Of a stretch of DNA of 64,000 nucleotides, positions 8,593 to 19,000 are shown one piece after another. Both the position numbers and the translations under genes were made by a program. The stretch is taken from positions 62,001-126,000 of the forward strand of contig QCHY01000001.1 of assembly GCA_003216975.1 (NCBI GenBank). The letters are read 5' to 3'. Under the pieces are notes generated by a model, which worked only from the letters and a program-made list of their open reading frames with translations, was not told where the DNA came from and ran no database searches. The stretch comes from Prochlorococcus sp. AG-402-I20. Its GTDB lineage: Bacteria > Cyanobacteriota > Cyanobacteriia > PCC-6307 > Cyanobiaceae. How positions within the stretch are numbered: the stretch's first letter is position 1; each line of letters starts with the position of its first letter.

Positions 8593-9272
8593 TTGATTAA
8601 CCCTTCTTTCTTTAATAGATTTACTCTTTCATAAAGTCCAAATGAACCAAGTCTTTGATAATTAGCTAGTAATTCTTTAGAGCTTGGAATAGAGAATTTT
8701 GAGCTTAATGTAAAGTTAAGATGACTTTTATCTTGATTCTTTGTTTCCCAGGCGTTTGATAAAAAAACAGATTTATCTTCGATCAAGAATGAATCTGAAA
8801 GTTGTAACTCTAGAGAATTTATTGAGCTTAAAGCATTTGGCTGATCAGCTCTTCCTTCTAAAGTTAGATCCTTACCTTTTGATTTTATTGTAATTAGCTG
8901 AATTGTTACAGGAAGTTTCTCTCTTAGCTCTAATAATAATGCAGATCCAGACTTTGTTCCTAAAACACCTTGGGCAATTTTATTATTTACTTGATAAATA
9001 GATTTAAGATTGGCTTTAATAGAGTTATATTTTGTTTTTAATAATTGATATTCGTTTGCTTCAATAATCAATTGCTCTTTATATTTTATTTTTCTAAAAG
9101 TTTGAAATGAAGTCCATGCACATATAGAAAATCCTAAACAGCTAATTAATAGTCCATATAAAAAACCTCTCTTTTTAAGCTGTTTTATTTTTGAAAATGT
9201 TAATACTTTACTGTTGCTATGTTCTCTTCGATTTTTAAGTAAATCAATTTGATAATTGTTTTGGATAATCAT
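8589..9272 (-). CDS. pilN: PilN-like pilus assembly protein
   Basis: 227 residues with a basic cytoplasmic N-terminus starting MIIQNNYQIDLLKNRREH, a variant of the INLLPWRE-type motif that PilN uses to dock on PilM. It has one membrane helix at about 35-56 and a periplasmic domain with KLPVTIQLITIKSKGKDLTLEGRA in the usual PilN position. The gene overlaps pilQ upstream and the PilO-like gene downstream by 4 bp each, which points to translational coupling. Confidence 0.82.
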   Translation of the reverse strand: MIIQNNYQIDLLKNRREHSNSKVLTFSKIKQLKKRGFLYGLLISCLGFSICAWTSFQTFRKIKYKEQLIIEANEYQLLKTKYNSIKANLKSIYQVNNKIAQGVLGTKSGSALLLELREKLPVTIQLITIKSKGKDLTLEGRADQPNALSSINSLELQLSDSFLIEDKSVFLSNAWETKNQDKSHLNFTLSSKFSIPSSKELLANYQRLGSFGLYERVNLLKKEGLIK

Positions 9273-11662
9273 AAGCTTTCTTCTATAATTCTCATGGATT
9301 CATCGCTCGTAGGATTAATCCCTATTCCCATTTTAGTTTGATTTTCAGGATAACCATCATCAATTATCTTTGGAGTTACAAGTATAATTAGTTCACTTTT
9401 TGTTTTGCTTCCTGCTGTAGATTTGAAAAGTCTACCAAGAATAGGAATGTCACCAAGTATAGGCGTTTTTGTTATAGTTTCACTATCTGAATTAGAAATA
9501 ACTCCCGTTAATATTAATGTCTGAGAATCTTTAACCCTTAATGTTCCTGTGTCTAAGCGTTTAACGCTTAAAATATTAATTGGCCCACAATTCGGAATAT
9601 CAACAATTTGTGATACCTGTGTTAATTCAGGGCTTAGTGAAAACGTGACAAAACCATTATCATCTATTTTATTTACTCTAGCTCCAAAAGTTAGACCAGC
9701 AGTTGAAAATACAGCTTCACATGTAGTTTTGCCTCCCTCATCACTTTGACTGGTTTTATAATCAGTAATTACATTTTTACCAACAGTTACAAATGATTCA
9801 TTTGCAAAGGGTCTTCCAATAGTTGCCTGGCCGCTGTTCATATCTCCTACTATTTCTGCGCCACCTTCAATTTTCTCTGAGCTTTCGCTTAAAATTAGTG
9901 TTGGGTTTGCTAAAACTTTTGTTTTGTTGGATGTGATTTGGGCAACTAAAAAATTATATAATTCATTTGCAGTATATTGCCATCCTGGATTTGGTATAAG
10001 GCTAGTAGTTAATGTGTTTGCAATCGTACTTGTATCAGATGTAGTGGATGTACTCTTACCATCTTCGATCCCATTTTCTATTGATGATTGTTGAGAGTAT
10101 GTTCTTTCTTCCTGAGGCTTAGTTGTACTCAATGCTGGTGGGATGAAATTACCAAATGCAGTAAATAGTTTTCCTTTTTCACTAACGATAAAAGTACTAC
10201 CACTTCTAAATGCAGAATCATTTGAAAGTGAATCATCATTACTTAAATCTACATTTAAGATTTTGACTGAAAGAGCAACTTGTCTTTGTCTTAAATCTAA
10301 TTGTTTTAGATACTTTTCTGCTATTGTTATAAGCTCAGATGAGCCAACTAATGTGATAGTTTGTAGTCTAGAATCTGTAGTTCCTGTTAGACCAATTAAA
10401 GGACCTGTTGTCGCAGAATAACTATCAATAAACTTTATAGGGGCACTATTTTCGCTAGCTCCACCACTTGTACTTGTCGTTACTGTATCGACCTTGCTAA
10501 TTGAGGCACCTAGTGTAGCTAAATAGTCAGCTGCAGATGCGGCTGAAGATTGATTGAGTCTATAAACTTTGGATAATTTAGGACCAAAACTTTTGCCTAA
10601 AACATTTTTCCCGACAATAATTAGATTATCATTTTTCTTCGCTTGTAATCCTGATGCTAAAAGGATGCTATTAAAAGCAATTGAATAATCTTCATTCACA
10701 AAGGATAAAGTTATGTATGGACCATCATTAAGTTCTCCTGATGAACTTGTTGAATTAGATTGTAAATTAGTAGGTTCATTTGCAAGAACTAAACCATATC
10801 CTCCTAACCTTGTTAACCTCATTAATGCATTTTTTGCTGAGGAGTTATTTAGTGTTAAAGAAACATTAGGGCCATCTAATTTAATAAATCCTCTGTTCTT
10901 GAGAACAACACTTCCAGATGCTATGTCACCTAAAGGTGGAGCAACAGCAGTATTTTTATTGTTATAAACATCATTCTTTTTTCTAAATCTTTCAAGGAAT
11001 GGGAAACTAAATTCACTATTTCTCTTTGATTTAATAGGAATATGTATACTAATATTTTTGTTTTTGCTTTTGTTTATTATTGGCTTTTTACTTATATAAT
11101 TTTTATTGTCAATAATATTTAATAAATACGTTTTCTCATTAAATTTAGTGATTTTAAAGTCTAAGGCGTCATATGAATTTATTGGAAATTCTGATGTATT
11201 TAACTCTTTATTTTCAGGGAATTGCATGATAATTTGCCAACCTGAATTGTTTTTGCTGATTTCTGATCTAATAATTCTATTAACATTGATTAAATTTAAT
11301 TTAAATAATGAGTCTGATTCAAATAACTCTATATTTATTTTAGGTGTATTTTCTGAATTTGTATTTTGAATATTTTTAGAATTATTTTTTGAGCTTGAAT
11401 TTTTAATTCTTGTTGGTTCTTCTGAAATCTTATTAATCAATCTTTCTGCATCTTTAGTGCTAATAGCTCCTTCGTTATGGAGATGAATCAAATCTTTTTC
11501 GACCAAATTCTGTTCAATCTTTTGATTTGGAGCAAATATTGCTGATTCTTCTGCTGAATTTTGCTTAACATCAGCAAAAGCTATTAATGGAGAAGTAACG
11601 ATTGCACTTAATAGCAATGTTTTCTTGAATTTCAACTTTCTCTCAATCCGTATACCTTTCAT
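9269..11662 (-). CDS. pilQ: Type IV pilus secretin PilQ (GspD family)
   Basis: Outer-membrane secretin channel for the pilus. The 797-residue protein starts with a signal peptide (about 1-30, ending in ...PLIAFADV). A long, poorly conserved Asn/Ser/Lys-rich region to about 230 follows, then N-domains and the secretin core. Core motifs visible near the C-terminus include VLANPTLILSE, the VPILGDIPILG-type segment (TPILGDIPILGRLF, near 740) and SELIILVTPKII. It is the first gene of the - strand pilus operon. No pilotin or lipid anchor is visible. Confidence 0.92.
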   Translation of the reverse strand: MKGIRIERKLKFKKTLLLSAIVTSPLIAFADVKQNSAEESAIFAPNQKIEQNLVEKDLIHLHNEGAISTKDAERLINKISEEPTRIKNSSSKNNSKNIQNTNSENTPKINIELFESDSLFKLNLINVNRIIRSEISKNNSGWQIIMQFPENKELNTSEFPINSYDALDFKITKFNEKTYLLNIIDNKNYISKKPIINKSKNKNISIHIPIKSKRNSEFSFPFLERFRKKNDVYNNKNTAVAPPLGDIASGSVVLKNRGFIKLDGPNVSLTLNNSSAKNALMRLTRLGGYGLVLANEPTNLQSNSTSSSGELNDGPYITLSFVNEDYSIAFNSILLASGLQAKKNDNLIIVGKNVLGKSFGPKLSKVYRLNQSSAASAADYLATLGASISKVDTVTTSTSGGASENSAPIKFIDSYSATTGPLIGLTGTTDSRLQTITLVGSSELITIAEKYLKQLDLRQRQVALSVKILNVDLSNDDSLSNDSAFRSGSTFIVSEKGKLFTAFGNFIPPALSTTKPQEERTYSQQSSIENGIEDGKSTSTTSDTSTIANTLTTSLIPNPGWQYTANELYNFLVAQITSNKTKVLANPTLILSESSEKIEGGAEIVGDMNSGQATIGRPFANESFVTVGKNVITDYKTSQSDEGGKTTCEAVFSTAGLTFGARVNKIDDNGFVTFSLSPELTQVSQIVDIPNCGPINILSVKRLDTGTLRVKDSQTLILTGVISNSDSETITKTPILGDIPILGRLFKSTAGSKTKSELIILVTPKIIDDGYPENQTKMGIGINPTSDESMRIIEESL

Positions 11663-11882
11663 ATATTATCTTATATAGACTGACTACTTTAGCTAGGTAT
11701 GATTATGGAAAATATACAAACTCAAATAGAAAAAAATCAATTGGCTTGATTGTGGATTTTGTCTCTTGATACATCCATAGCTTAATTCAAATTATTTTTC
11801 CGATCTTCTTCTCTAATTCCAATGGCGGGTTCCCATTCATCATTTTCTTTCTGTTCTATATATTCTTCGTCTTGATTATTAA

Positions 11883-12569
11883 TTAGCTTTCTTTTGTATA
11901 TTGACTTTCTGCATCTAGATAGCCTGTATAAACAATTGTGGTGAATAGTACTGCTATCAATGAACCAATTACAGAAGAAAGATAATTAAATAAGAAACTA
12001 TTCATAATACTCTCATCTATTAAACTAAGAATTAAGGAAGCAATAAAACTAATAAAAAGGCTTATAAGGAAAACAATTATGCAAGCTTTTATCACTTTAC
12101 CTCCATTGTATTTAACCAAATCTCTACTTTTTGAAAGTGCTTTGGGTATTGTTGATTGTTCAAACAATATTATTTCGTTTATATAGATATATCTTATATA
12201 AAGTATAATTCCAGGGATCACTAAGCAAATTGTACCTAACAATATCCAGAAACCAGCTATAAAATTTGCAGCCCAAACCCTCCATAAATTATTTAGTAAT
12301 TTTTTACCTAATATTTCTTGATTTCCTCTAATTATCAATAGGATGAATACTGTAAATAATATAATTAAGTTACCTCCAATATATAAATTTAATTTTAAAG
12401 CGTTCATTATATTATCGGGGTTTTTTGTTTCATACAGTGCTAGTGCTAAGTCAAAAAAACCTATAAAGAATATATATGAATACCAAAAAGATTTTTTTTC
12501 AATCAGATTATTAAATTTTTTCAGACCTAAATTTATAAAGGTCAGTGAAGATAGAGTTGTTGTTTTCAA
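11883..12569 (-). CDS. Multi-pass membrane protein of unknown function, possibly frameshifted at its C-terminus
   Basis: 228 residues with about six hydrophobic segments. The text around ICLVIPGIILYIRYIYI and ALSKSRDLVKYNGGK resembles DUF975-like or GPDPase-type membrane domains, but I cannot name the family. It overlaps the upstream lipoprotein-like gene by 4 bp (ATGA), so the two are probably translated together. Just before the stop, at TACAAAAGAAAG, the -1 frame stays open for 36 more acidic codons (to 11782) that read like real protein, so the gene may be frameshifted or recoded. Confidence 0.65.
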   Translation of the reverse strand: MKTTTLSSLTFINLGLKKFNNLIEKKSFWYSYIFFIGFFDLALALYETKNPDNIMNALKLNLYIGGNLIILFTVFILLIIRGNQEILGKKLLNNLWRVWAANFIAGFWILLGTICLVIPGIILYIRYIYINEIILFEQSTIPKALSKSRDLVKYNGGKVIKACIIVFLISLFISFIASLILSLIDESIMNSFLFNYLSSVIGSLIAVLFTTIVYTGYLDAESQYTKES

Positions 12570-12988
12570 TGTTTATACAAAATTGAATGCTTTCCAGTCG
12601 AACTATCCGGACCATACAAACTAAGTTTTGCCCAAATAGTACCCTCGATCTTTTTTATTGGATGAGTTAGTGAGTTCATTTGATTAGATTCGAGAATTAT
12701 ATTTTTTAAATTAACTCCACATTTCTCTAACGCTTGCCAAGCTTTTTTTACAAGTGTGATTCTATTGATTCTTCTGTTAGCAATTTTTTCTCTACTAAAA
12801 ATCAATAAGGCTTTGTCGAAGGATTCTTTGTCGAAAAGCCTCTTGGTTTTGTTTTTACATGTCTTGTTAGCTATGAAACTAGCCATTTTATCTACATTTA
12901 ATCTACTATTTATTCTTGTGGTTGTTGGAAGATAGCAACCAGAATGTAGTAATGGAATTGATAGAACTAAAAAAAACTTCGGATTCAT
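12566..12988 (-). CDS. Small putative lipoprotein
   Basis: 140 residues. The N-terminus MNPKFFLVLSIPLLHSGC looks like a lipoprotein signal, although His at -3 of the lipobox Cys is unusual, so acylation is uncertain. The mature part is basic with four more Cys or Cys-adjacent segments (NKTCKNKTK, LEKCGVNL) and no recognisable domain. It is coupled to the downstream membrane-protein gene by a 4-bp overlap. A short inverted repeat (12997-13009) lies just upstream of the start. Confidence 0.6.
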   Translation of the reverse strand: MNPKFFLVLSIPLLHSGCYLPTTTRINSRLNVDKMASFIANKTCKNKTKRLFDKESFDKALLIFSREKIANRRINRITLVKKAWQALEKCGVNLKNIILESNQMNSLTHPIKKIEGTIWAKLSLYGPDSSTGKHSILYKH

Positions 12989-13115
12989 TATATAAAACTA
13001 GAACGTCTAGAAGTTTATTGCTGTTTTTTTGAGAGATACAACAAATTTTTCATGTCAGGTTGGCTTTGCTTTTAATTCGCTATTTTCATTAGCCCAAATT
13101 TAAATATTTTTTTCT

Positions 13116-13141
13116 GACCTTCGGGTTTCGAGCCCGACGAG
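13116..13141 (-). pseudogene. Partial tRNA-fMet remnant (anticodon arm)
   Basis: These 26 bases match the anticodon arm and flanks of the intact initiator tRNA (13330-13355) at 24 positions and lie on the same strand, about 160 bp beyond its 3' end. The only differences fall in the anticodon, where CAT has become CGA. No acceptor, D or T arms are present, so it cannot be a working tRNA. Such fragments beside intact tRNA genes are known signs of past integration by tRNA-targeting elements in Prochlorococcus. Confidence 0.7.
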
Positions 13142-13261
13142 ATGATCATTTTCGTTGATTATCTATCAACCCAATTTTTGGAAGAGTCCTTACCTTGTTT
13201 TTAACTATATCTTTGTTTAGACAACGTACTAATTACTTATATTTAGTCACTCTAAAAGAAT

Positions 13262-13294
13262 AGTTAAAAAAAAAGCCTGTTATTGCAGGCTTTT
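13262..13294 (-). terminator. Rho-independent terminator of tRNA-fMet
   Basis: On the - strand a perfect stem formed by AAAAGCCTG and CAGGCTTTT (loop of six bases) is followed by a run of eight T before AACTA. It begins 8 bases after the encoded CCA of the initiator tRNA. Confidence 0.85.
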
Positions 13295-13301
13295 GTGAAT
13301 T

Positions 13302-13378
<77 letters not shown>

Positions 13379-13430
13379 AAGCACATAAAGCATACATCTT
13401 TATGTGTGGTTATTGACTACTTTGTTTGTG

Positions 13431-14393
13431 TTAAGGGACTTTCAATTCTCCTTCAACTTCTATATAGATACCTGGCTTTTTCTGAAGGATGATTTCATCT
13501 AATTCTTCGATTGCTGATGGAGTGATCCATTCTAGTTGTCGAAGAAGGTGTATGGCTACAGCGTGCTTTGCTCTTTTCGATCCATCTTCAACCTTTATTG
13601 AGAGTCCAATACCTTCCCCCAAGAGACCAATACATTGGATCCCTTCGCTGCCACCTTTGCTAATAATTTGATTGTGACCTCTTTTTATTAATTCCGAATC
13701 AAAATATCCTTCCCCAGCCACAAGCTCTGGGTAACTTGTCATTGCACGAGTTATTTTTTCAAATTCAGGTTGATCAGATCTTGATAAATGGGCATATAAA
13801 ACAGCCATTTGAGATAAACGCAAAAGTAATGTTGGAGCACCACAGTCATCTCTTTCGGCAATTAATTCTTCTGCTGGTATTTTTAATAACTCGGAAACTC
13901 TTCTGAAAATTTCTCTCTGAAGTGGATGATGTCCCATTAAATAACTATCTAGATCCCAGTTCATTTTTTTACAGGTTGCAAGAAATGCTGAATGCTTTCC
14001 TGAACAATTATGTTGTAGTTTGCTTTCTCTATTTTCAGGGATTGGGCATTTAAGCTCTTTTATATCTATATCAGCATTCCAAAGGAGCTTAAATGCTGTT
14101 CTGGCTTGAACTGACGACCCACTATGAGAGCCACATGCCAGAGCTAATGTCTTATTGTCTAAATTATATTTTTCCGAAGCACCACTCGTAAGGAAAGGCA
14201 ATGCTTGAAAAGGTTTTAATGCTGATCGTATGAAAGTTTCATATTCACATGATCCAGCTTTCATTAATGTCCTTCCTTTTGTATCACATATGGAAGCGTG
14301 AGCTCTATGAATCGATTCAACACTTGAACCTCTTTTAACGAGAACCTTCAATGAATTTTTGCTGTGATTTGATAATTTGTTTTGTAAATTCAT
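13431..14393 (-). CDS. Asparaginase II family protein
   Basis: 320 residues of the bacterial asparaginase II family (Pfam Asparaginase_II), which hydrolyses asparagine to aspartate and ammonia. This family is distinct from the AnsA/AnsB fold. Conserved stretches include RGSSVESIHRAHASICD near the N-terminus, KPFQALPFL, LACGSHSG and the NCSGKHSAFLATC block. It is cytoplasmic with no signal peptide. It ends a - strand run with the CGLD27, RsfS and DUF3318 genes (4-7 bp spacing for the first two), perhaps one operon, and is followed by the tRNA-fMet gene. Confidence 0.85.
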   Translation of the reverse strand: MNLQNKLSNHSKNSLKVLVKRGSSVESIHRAHASICDTKGRTLMKAGSCEYETFIRSALKPFQALPFLTSGASEKYNLDNKTLALACGSHSGSSVQARTAFKLLWNADIDIKELKCPIPENRESKLQHNCSGKHSAFLATCKKMNWDLDSYLMGHHPLQREIFRRVSELLKIPAEELIAERDDCGAPTLLLRLSQMAVLYAHLSRSDQPEFEKITRAMTSYPELVAGEGYFDSELIKRGHNQIISKGGSEGIQCIGLLGEGIGLSIKVEDGSKRAKHAVAIHLLRQLEWITPSAIEELDEIILQKKPGIYIEVEGELKVP

Positions 14394-14396
14394 TTA

Positions 14397-14885
14397 TTAA
14401 TTCATTCCTAAAAGTATAAATATTAATGATGATATATTAACCGATATTAATACTAATATTATTGCTTTTAAATGATTTATTATTGGTTTGATTTGGTGTT
14501 GTGCTATCAGTAAATCTTTTACTCTCCAATCAACGGGCTTTTCCCATGTCTGTCCATCATACCAACCAGATTCTTCATATTCAATGTTTTCAGAATTAAG
14601 GCGTTTATATATGTAAACCCAACTTAACCATTGCCTAATTAGTAATAATATAGGGAAAGCAAGAGATGCAGTGAAGCTTACAATTAAAAGTTCATAAATA
14701 TTATTTTTAAGGTAATCACTTCCATAGGAGATTGTTAAAGTAACTGGTGTGAAAAATATCCAACTAATTGTTAACTTCCTATAGAAAATATTTTTCTCTA
14801 GAAAGGGCCAGGAGATTATCCATGAATTTCTAATGCTATTAAATTCATTTAAGGGCCTTTGGTTTGCAGGCACGGGGCAGGGCAT
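14397..14885 (-). CDS. CGLD27-like membrane protein (DUF1230)
   Basis: 162 residues beginning MPCPVPANQRPLNEF, the highly conserved start of the CGLD27/DUF1230 family found in cyanobacteria and chloroplast-bearing eukaryotes. Two hydrophobic pairs are visible (about 38-55 and 66-85) plus a C-terminal helix. A WYDGQTWEKP segment, also conserved, lies near 105-115. Plant work links the family to iron or redox balance in chloroplasts, but the biochemical role is unknown. It sits between rsfS and the asparaginase gene. Confidence 0.85.
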   Translation of the reverse strand: MPCPVPANQRPLNEFNSIRNSWIISWPFLEKNIFYRKLTISWIFFTPVTLTISYGSDYLKNNIYELLIVSFTASLAFPILLLIRQWLSWVYIYKRLNSENIEYEESGWYDGQTWEKPVDWRVKDLLIAQHQIKPIINHLKAIILVLISVNISSLIFILLGMN

Positions 14886-14891
14886 ATCGTT

Positions 14892-15275
14892 TTATTCATC
14901 CCTTAAAGCTATTAATTTATTATTTATTAAATTATGCATAGTACCATTACTCCAAAATGACTCTAAATCATAGAACTTTCTTTCGTTAGGTTGAAATACA
15001 TTAATTATCAGATCTCCGTAATCTAATAATGCCCATTTTGCCTCGTTTATTCCTTCCTTTCGAAGAGGAAGTAGATCTGCTTCTTCTCTTATTGTTTTTT
15101 CTACATTATTAACTATTGCTCTTACTTGAACATCGGAAAGTCCTTCAGTAATTAATATCCAATCAGCAATACTTGATACTTCGTCAACTTTTAATAGTTT
15201 TATATCTCCAGCTTTTCTATCGTCGCAAGCAACTGCTGCCAGTTCAACTAATCTATTACTACTATCCATATACAT
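14892..15275 (-). CDS. rsfS: Ribosome silencing factor RsfS (Iojap family)
   Basis: RsfS binds ribosomal protein L14 and blocks joining of the 30S and 50S subunits under poor nutrition. The family pattern is clear: LVELAAVACDDRKAGDIKLL, then VSSIADWILITEG and LDYGDLIINVF. I placed the start at the ATG at 15275 (MYMDSSNRL), because the longer frame from 15341 would overlap the upstream DUF3318 gene by 80 bp with sequence outside the family. The second Met at 15269 is also possible. The gene overlaps the DUF3318 stop by 14 bp. Confidence 0.9.
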   Translation of the reverse strand: MYMDSSNRLVELAAVACDDRKAGDIKLLKVDEVSSIADWILITEGLSDVQVRAIVNNVEKTIREEADLLPLRKEGINEAKWALLDYGDLIINVFQPNERKFYDLESFWSNGTMHNLINNKLIALRDE

Positions 15276-15897
15276 TTTCACTAGTAACTGATTTTTGAGA
15301 TCCCTCTTGAGATGCCATTTCTGCGCGGGCTCTTTCAGCACTCTTTCTGAGTGCTTCTAATCTATCTTCATAAAATGTACGCTTTTTTTTCTTTCTAGAT
15401 TTTTCTACTAAATCTTTTAGTGCACCGCCAAGGCTTTTATAAGCATTTGGAACGCTATATCCAAATCTGCATGCTAAATCAATAGCTCTCTCATCAGCGG
15501 AAATTGCATCTTGTAATCGTTTCTCAGAATTATTTTTTAAGTAAAGCCGATAACCAGCAAAGCCTGACAAGCCAAGTGCCATTAAAAGTAGCAATCCATC
15601 TTGAACCCATAATTCTCCAATTGCACCGCCTAAACCTATTGCAAGAGCAGCCATTTCCCATCCATCTCTTGGGATAGTGTCATTTTGAATGCGTCCCACC
15701 TCATGCCAAAACAATAAATTTCTATGATCCTGAGCTAAATAGTCCCATTGCTCAAGATCAATTTGAATCTCTACTTCATCACGCCCAATTTCTTCAAGAG
15801 TGATAAGTGGAGGATCTATTGCGGCTGCGGCTTCAATGAATACCCAGCTTTGGTTTTCAGGTGGCAGCAGCCCTTTTAGGCGCTGTAGTTCGCTCAT
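15262..15897 (-). CDS. DUF3318 cyanobacterial membrane-associated protein
   Basis: 211 residues. The N-terminal half (ELQRLKGLLPPENQSWVFIEA, then LLFWHEVGRIQND) is the DUF3318 signature. The HEVGR and following acidic residues give it a superficial resemblance to a metalloprotease helix, but the full HExxH is absent. Two hydrophobic segments (about 83-95 and 102-118) may insert in the membrane. The C-terminus is strongly basic (KSRKKKKRTF). It heads a run with rsfS, and its function is unknown. Confidence 0.8.
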   Translation of the reverse strand: MSELQRLKGLLPPENQSWVFIEAAAAIDPPLITLEEIGRDEVEIQIDLEQWDYLAQDHRNLLFWHEVGRIQNDTIPRDGWEMAALAIGLGGAIGELWVQDGLLLLMALGLSGFAGYRLYLKNNSEKRLQDAISADERAIDLACRFGYSVPNAYKSLGGALKDLVEKSRKKKKRTFYEDRLEALRKSAERARAEMASQEGSQKSVTSENVYG

Positions 15898-16017
15898 ACT
15901 CTTTGTTTCTTATTCAGAAAGTTAGTTAAATTTTAATGGTAGTTTGCCGATCTAGACAGTAGATGATAAACAGATACCTAGAATGCGTGACATAAATGAA
16001 GTTTACAAGAAATTCAA

Positions 16018-19000
16018 ATGCCACGGCGTAAAGATATACGTCGGATTTTGATACTAGGGTCTGGACCAATTGTTATTGGGCAGGCCTGTGAGTTTGATTA
16101 TTCCGGTACCCAAGCATGCAAAGCGTTAAGAAGCGAAGGTTTTGAAGTCATTTTAGTTAATTCTAATCCAGCTTCAATAATGACGGATCCTGAAACAGCA
16201 AATAGGACCTACGTTGAACCTCTAACGGCTTCAGTCGTTGAACAAATTATTGAAAAAGAAAGACCTGATGCTCTTTTACCCACAATGGGTGGGCAAACTG
16301 CTTTGAATATTTCAGTGGAATTGGCAGAATCTGGGGTTTTAGATAAATATAATATTGAATTAATTGGTGCCGATCTTAAAGCAATTAAAAAGGCTGAGGA
16401 TAGAAATTTATTTAAAATAGCGATGAATAATATTGGGGTTGATGTATGTCCATCTGGTATTGCCTCCAATCTTCAAGAAGCTGAAATAGTTGGAAATGAA
16501 ATTTCTTCATTCCCTAAAATTATTCGCCCTGCTTTCACCTTAGGGGGGAGCGGAGGCGGAATTGCTTATAACCAGGATGAATTTTTAGAATTATGTAAAA
16601 CAGGCTTAGATGCTAGTCCTGTTTCTCAAATACTTATCGAAAAATCTCTTTTAGGTTGGAAAGAATTTGAATTAGAAGTTATGAGAGATTTATCAGATAA
16701 TGTTGTAATCATATGCAGTATTGAAAATGTTGATCCTATGGGAGTTCACACTGGAGATTCCATCACAGTGGCTCCTGCGCAAACTCTTACTGACAGAGAA
16801 TATCAACGTTTAAGAGACTATTCAATTTCAATAATTAGAGAAATTGGGGTAGCAACTGGAGGAAGTAATATCCAATTTGCAATTAATCCCATTAATGGTG
16901 AGATCATTGTAATAGAGATGAATCCTCGTGTTAGTAGATCATCAGCTTTGGCAAGTAAAGCTACAGGGTTTCCTATTGCCAAGATTGCCGCTCTTTTGGC
17001 TGTTGGTTATAGATTAGATGAAATTATTAACGATATTACTGGTAAGACTCCTGCGTGTTTTGAACCTGCAATTGATTATGTAGTTACTAAAATACCTCGT
17101 TTTGCATTTGAAAAATTCTCAGGAAGTTCTTCTATTCTCACTACTTCAATGAAGTCAGTTGGTGAGGCTATGGCAATAGGAAGATGTTTTGAAGAATCTT
17201 TTCAAAAGGCAATACGATCTTTAGAAACAGGACTAAGTGGTTGGGGGTGTGATCGAGTTGATCAGAATATATCTTCTATTGAATTAGAAAGACTATTAAG
17301 GACTCCTTCTCCAGAGAGAATAATGCATGTCCGATTAGCAATGAAGAATGGACGTAGCGATAATGAAATTTTTTCTTTTTCTCAAATTGACCCTTGGTTC
17401 TTATCAAAACTTAGGAACATAGTAAATGCAGAGGATAAATTACTTAAGTATGAAAATATAAATCAATTAGAGCATAATTTTTTATTTAAACTAAAACAAC
17501 TTGGATTTTCTGATCGACAGATTGGATTTGCTCTCAATACTGATGAATTAACAATTAGATCTAGAAGAACCTCATTAAATATATTACCTGTCTTTAAAAC
17601 AGTTGACACATGTGCTTCTGAATTTTCCTCAAATACACCTTATCATTATTCTACTTATGAAAGACCAGCTTTTAGGATTGATAAAGATGGAAATATAATC
17701 AAGAAAATTAATCTTAATGAAATTAAAAATGATAGTAAAAATAAAATTTTGATTTTGGGTGGAGGTCCAAATCGGATTGGACAAGGTATTGAATTTGATT
17801 ATTGTTGTTGTCATGCTTCTTATCAAGCTCAAGAGGAAGATTTTACAACAATAATGATAAATAGTAACCCCGAAACAGTTTCTACCGATTATGACACGAG
17901 CGACATACTTTATTTTGAACCTCTTACGCTAGAAGATGTTCTAAATGTTATTGAGTTCGAGCAACCTTATGGAATAGTAGTTCAATTTGGAGGGCAAACT
18001 CCTTTAAAACTATCATTACCAATAGTTAATTGGTTGGAGAAATTGGAAAATTCAAAATTAAGAACAAAAGTTTTAGGTACATCCCCTAAGTCAATTGATT
18101 TGGCTGAAGATAGAGAGCAATTTGACAAAGTTTTAAGGAGATTGGATATTAGGCAACCAAAAAATGGTCTTGCTAGAACTTTTGACGAATCATTGGCTGT
18201 AGCTAATAAAGTTGGGTATCCATTGGTTGTTAGACCTTCATATGTTCTCGGCGGTAGAGCTATGGAAATTGTCTATGAGCAAGATGAGTTGGAAAGATAT
18301 ATAAGCGAGGCTGTAAATGTTGAGCCAGATCATCCAATACTTATTGATCAATATCTTGAGAATGCAATTGAAGTCGATGTTGATGCTTTATGTGATGAAA
18401 GCAAAAATGTAGTAATAGGAGGCTTAATGGAGCACATTGAGCCCGCAGGGATTCATTCTGGTGATTCAGCCTGTTGCCTTCCTTCCATAACGCTATCTGC
18501 TGAGTCAATTAAAACAATTAAACATTGGACAACGTCATTAGCTACTGAACTTGATGTGGTTGGTCTAATTAATCTTCAATTTGCGGTCAAAAGAGATGAT
18601 GAGGGAAATGAGGTCGTTTACATTATTGAGGCAAATCCAAGGGCCTCAAGAACAGTTCCTTTCGTTTCTAAAGCTACAGGAATACCTCTTGCCAAAATTG
18701 CAACTCAATTACTTTTAAGTAAAAAATTAAAAGATATTGGATTAAATCAAGAACCAATTCCACCACTTCAAGCAATAAAAGAGGCTGTTATGCCTTTTAG
18801 ACGTTTTCCTGGCTCGGATAGTGTTTTGGGACCAGAAATGCGATCAACTGGCGAGGTGATGGGATCTGCAAATACTTTTGGAATGGCTTATGCGAAATCT
18901 GAACTCGCAGCCGGAGAAGGATTACCAACTTCCGGTTTTGTTTTCTTATCCACTCATGATCGAGATAAACCTGCTTTGATTCCTGTAGCTAAAAAATTAA

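Noticed and set aside
12997-13009. CTAGA-ACG-TCTAG inverted repeat before the lipoprotein gene
   Set aside because: A 5-bp stem in AT-rich DNA with no T run; not enough to call an operator or terminator.
13116-13141. A second tRNA, with apparent anticodon CGA (Ser)
   Set aside because: Only the anticodon arm is present; no acceptor, D or T arm can be formed from the flanks.
15276-15341. Upstream extension of rsfS
   Set aside because: It would overlap DUF3318 by 80 bp and the extra residues do not fit the RsfS family.
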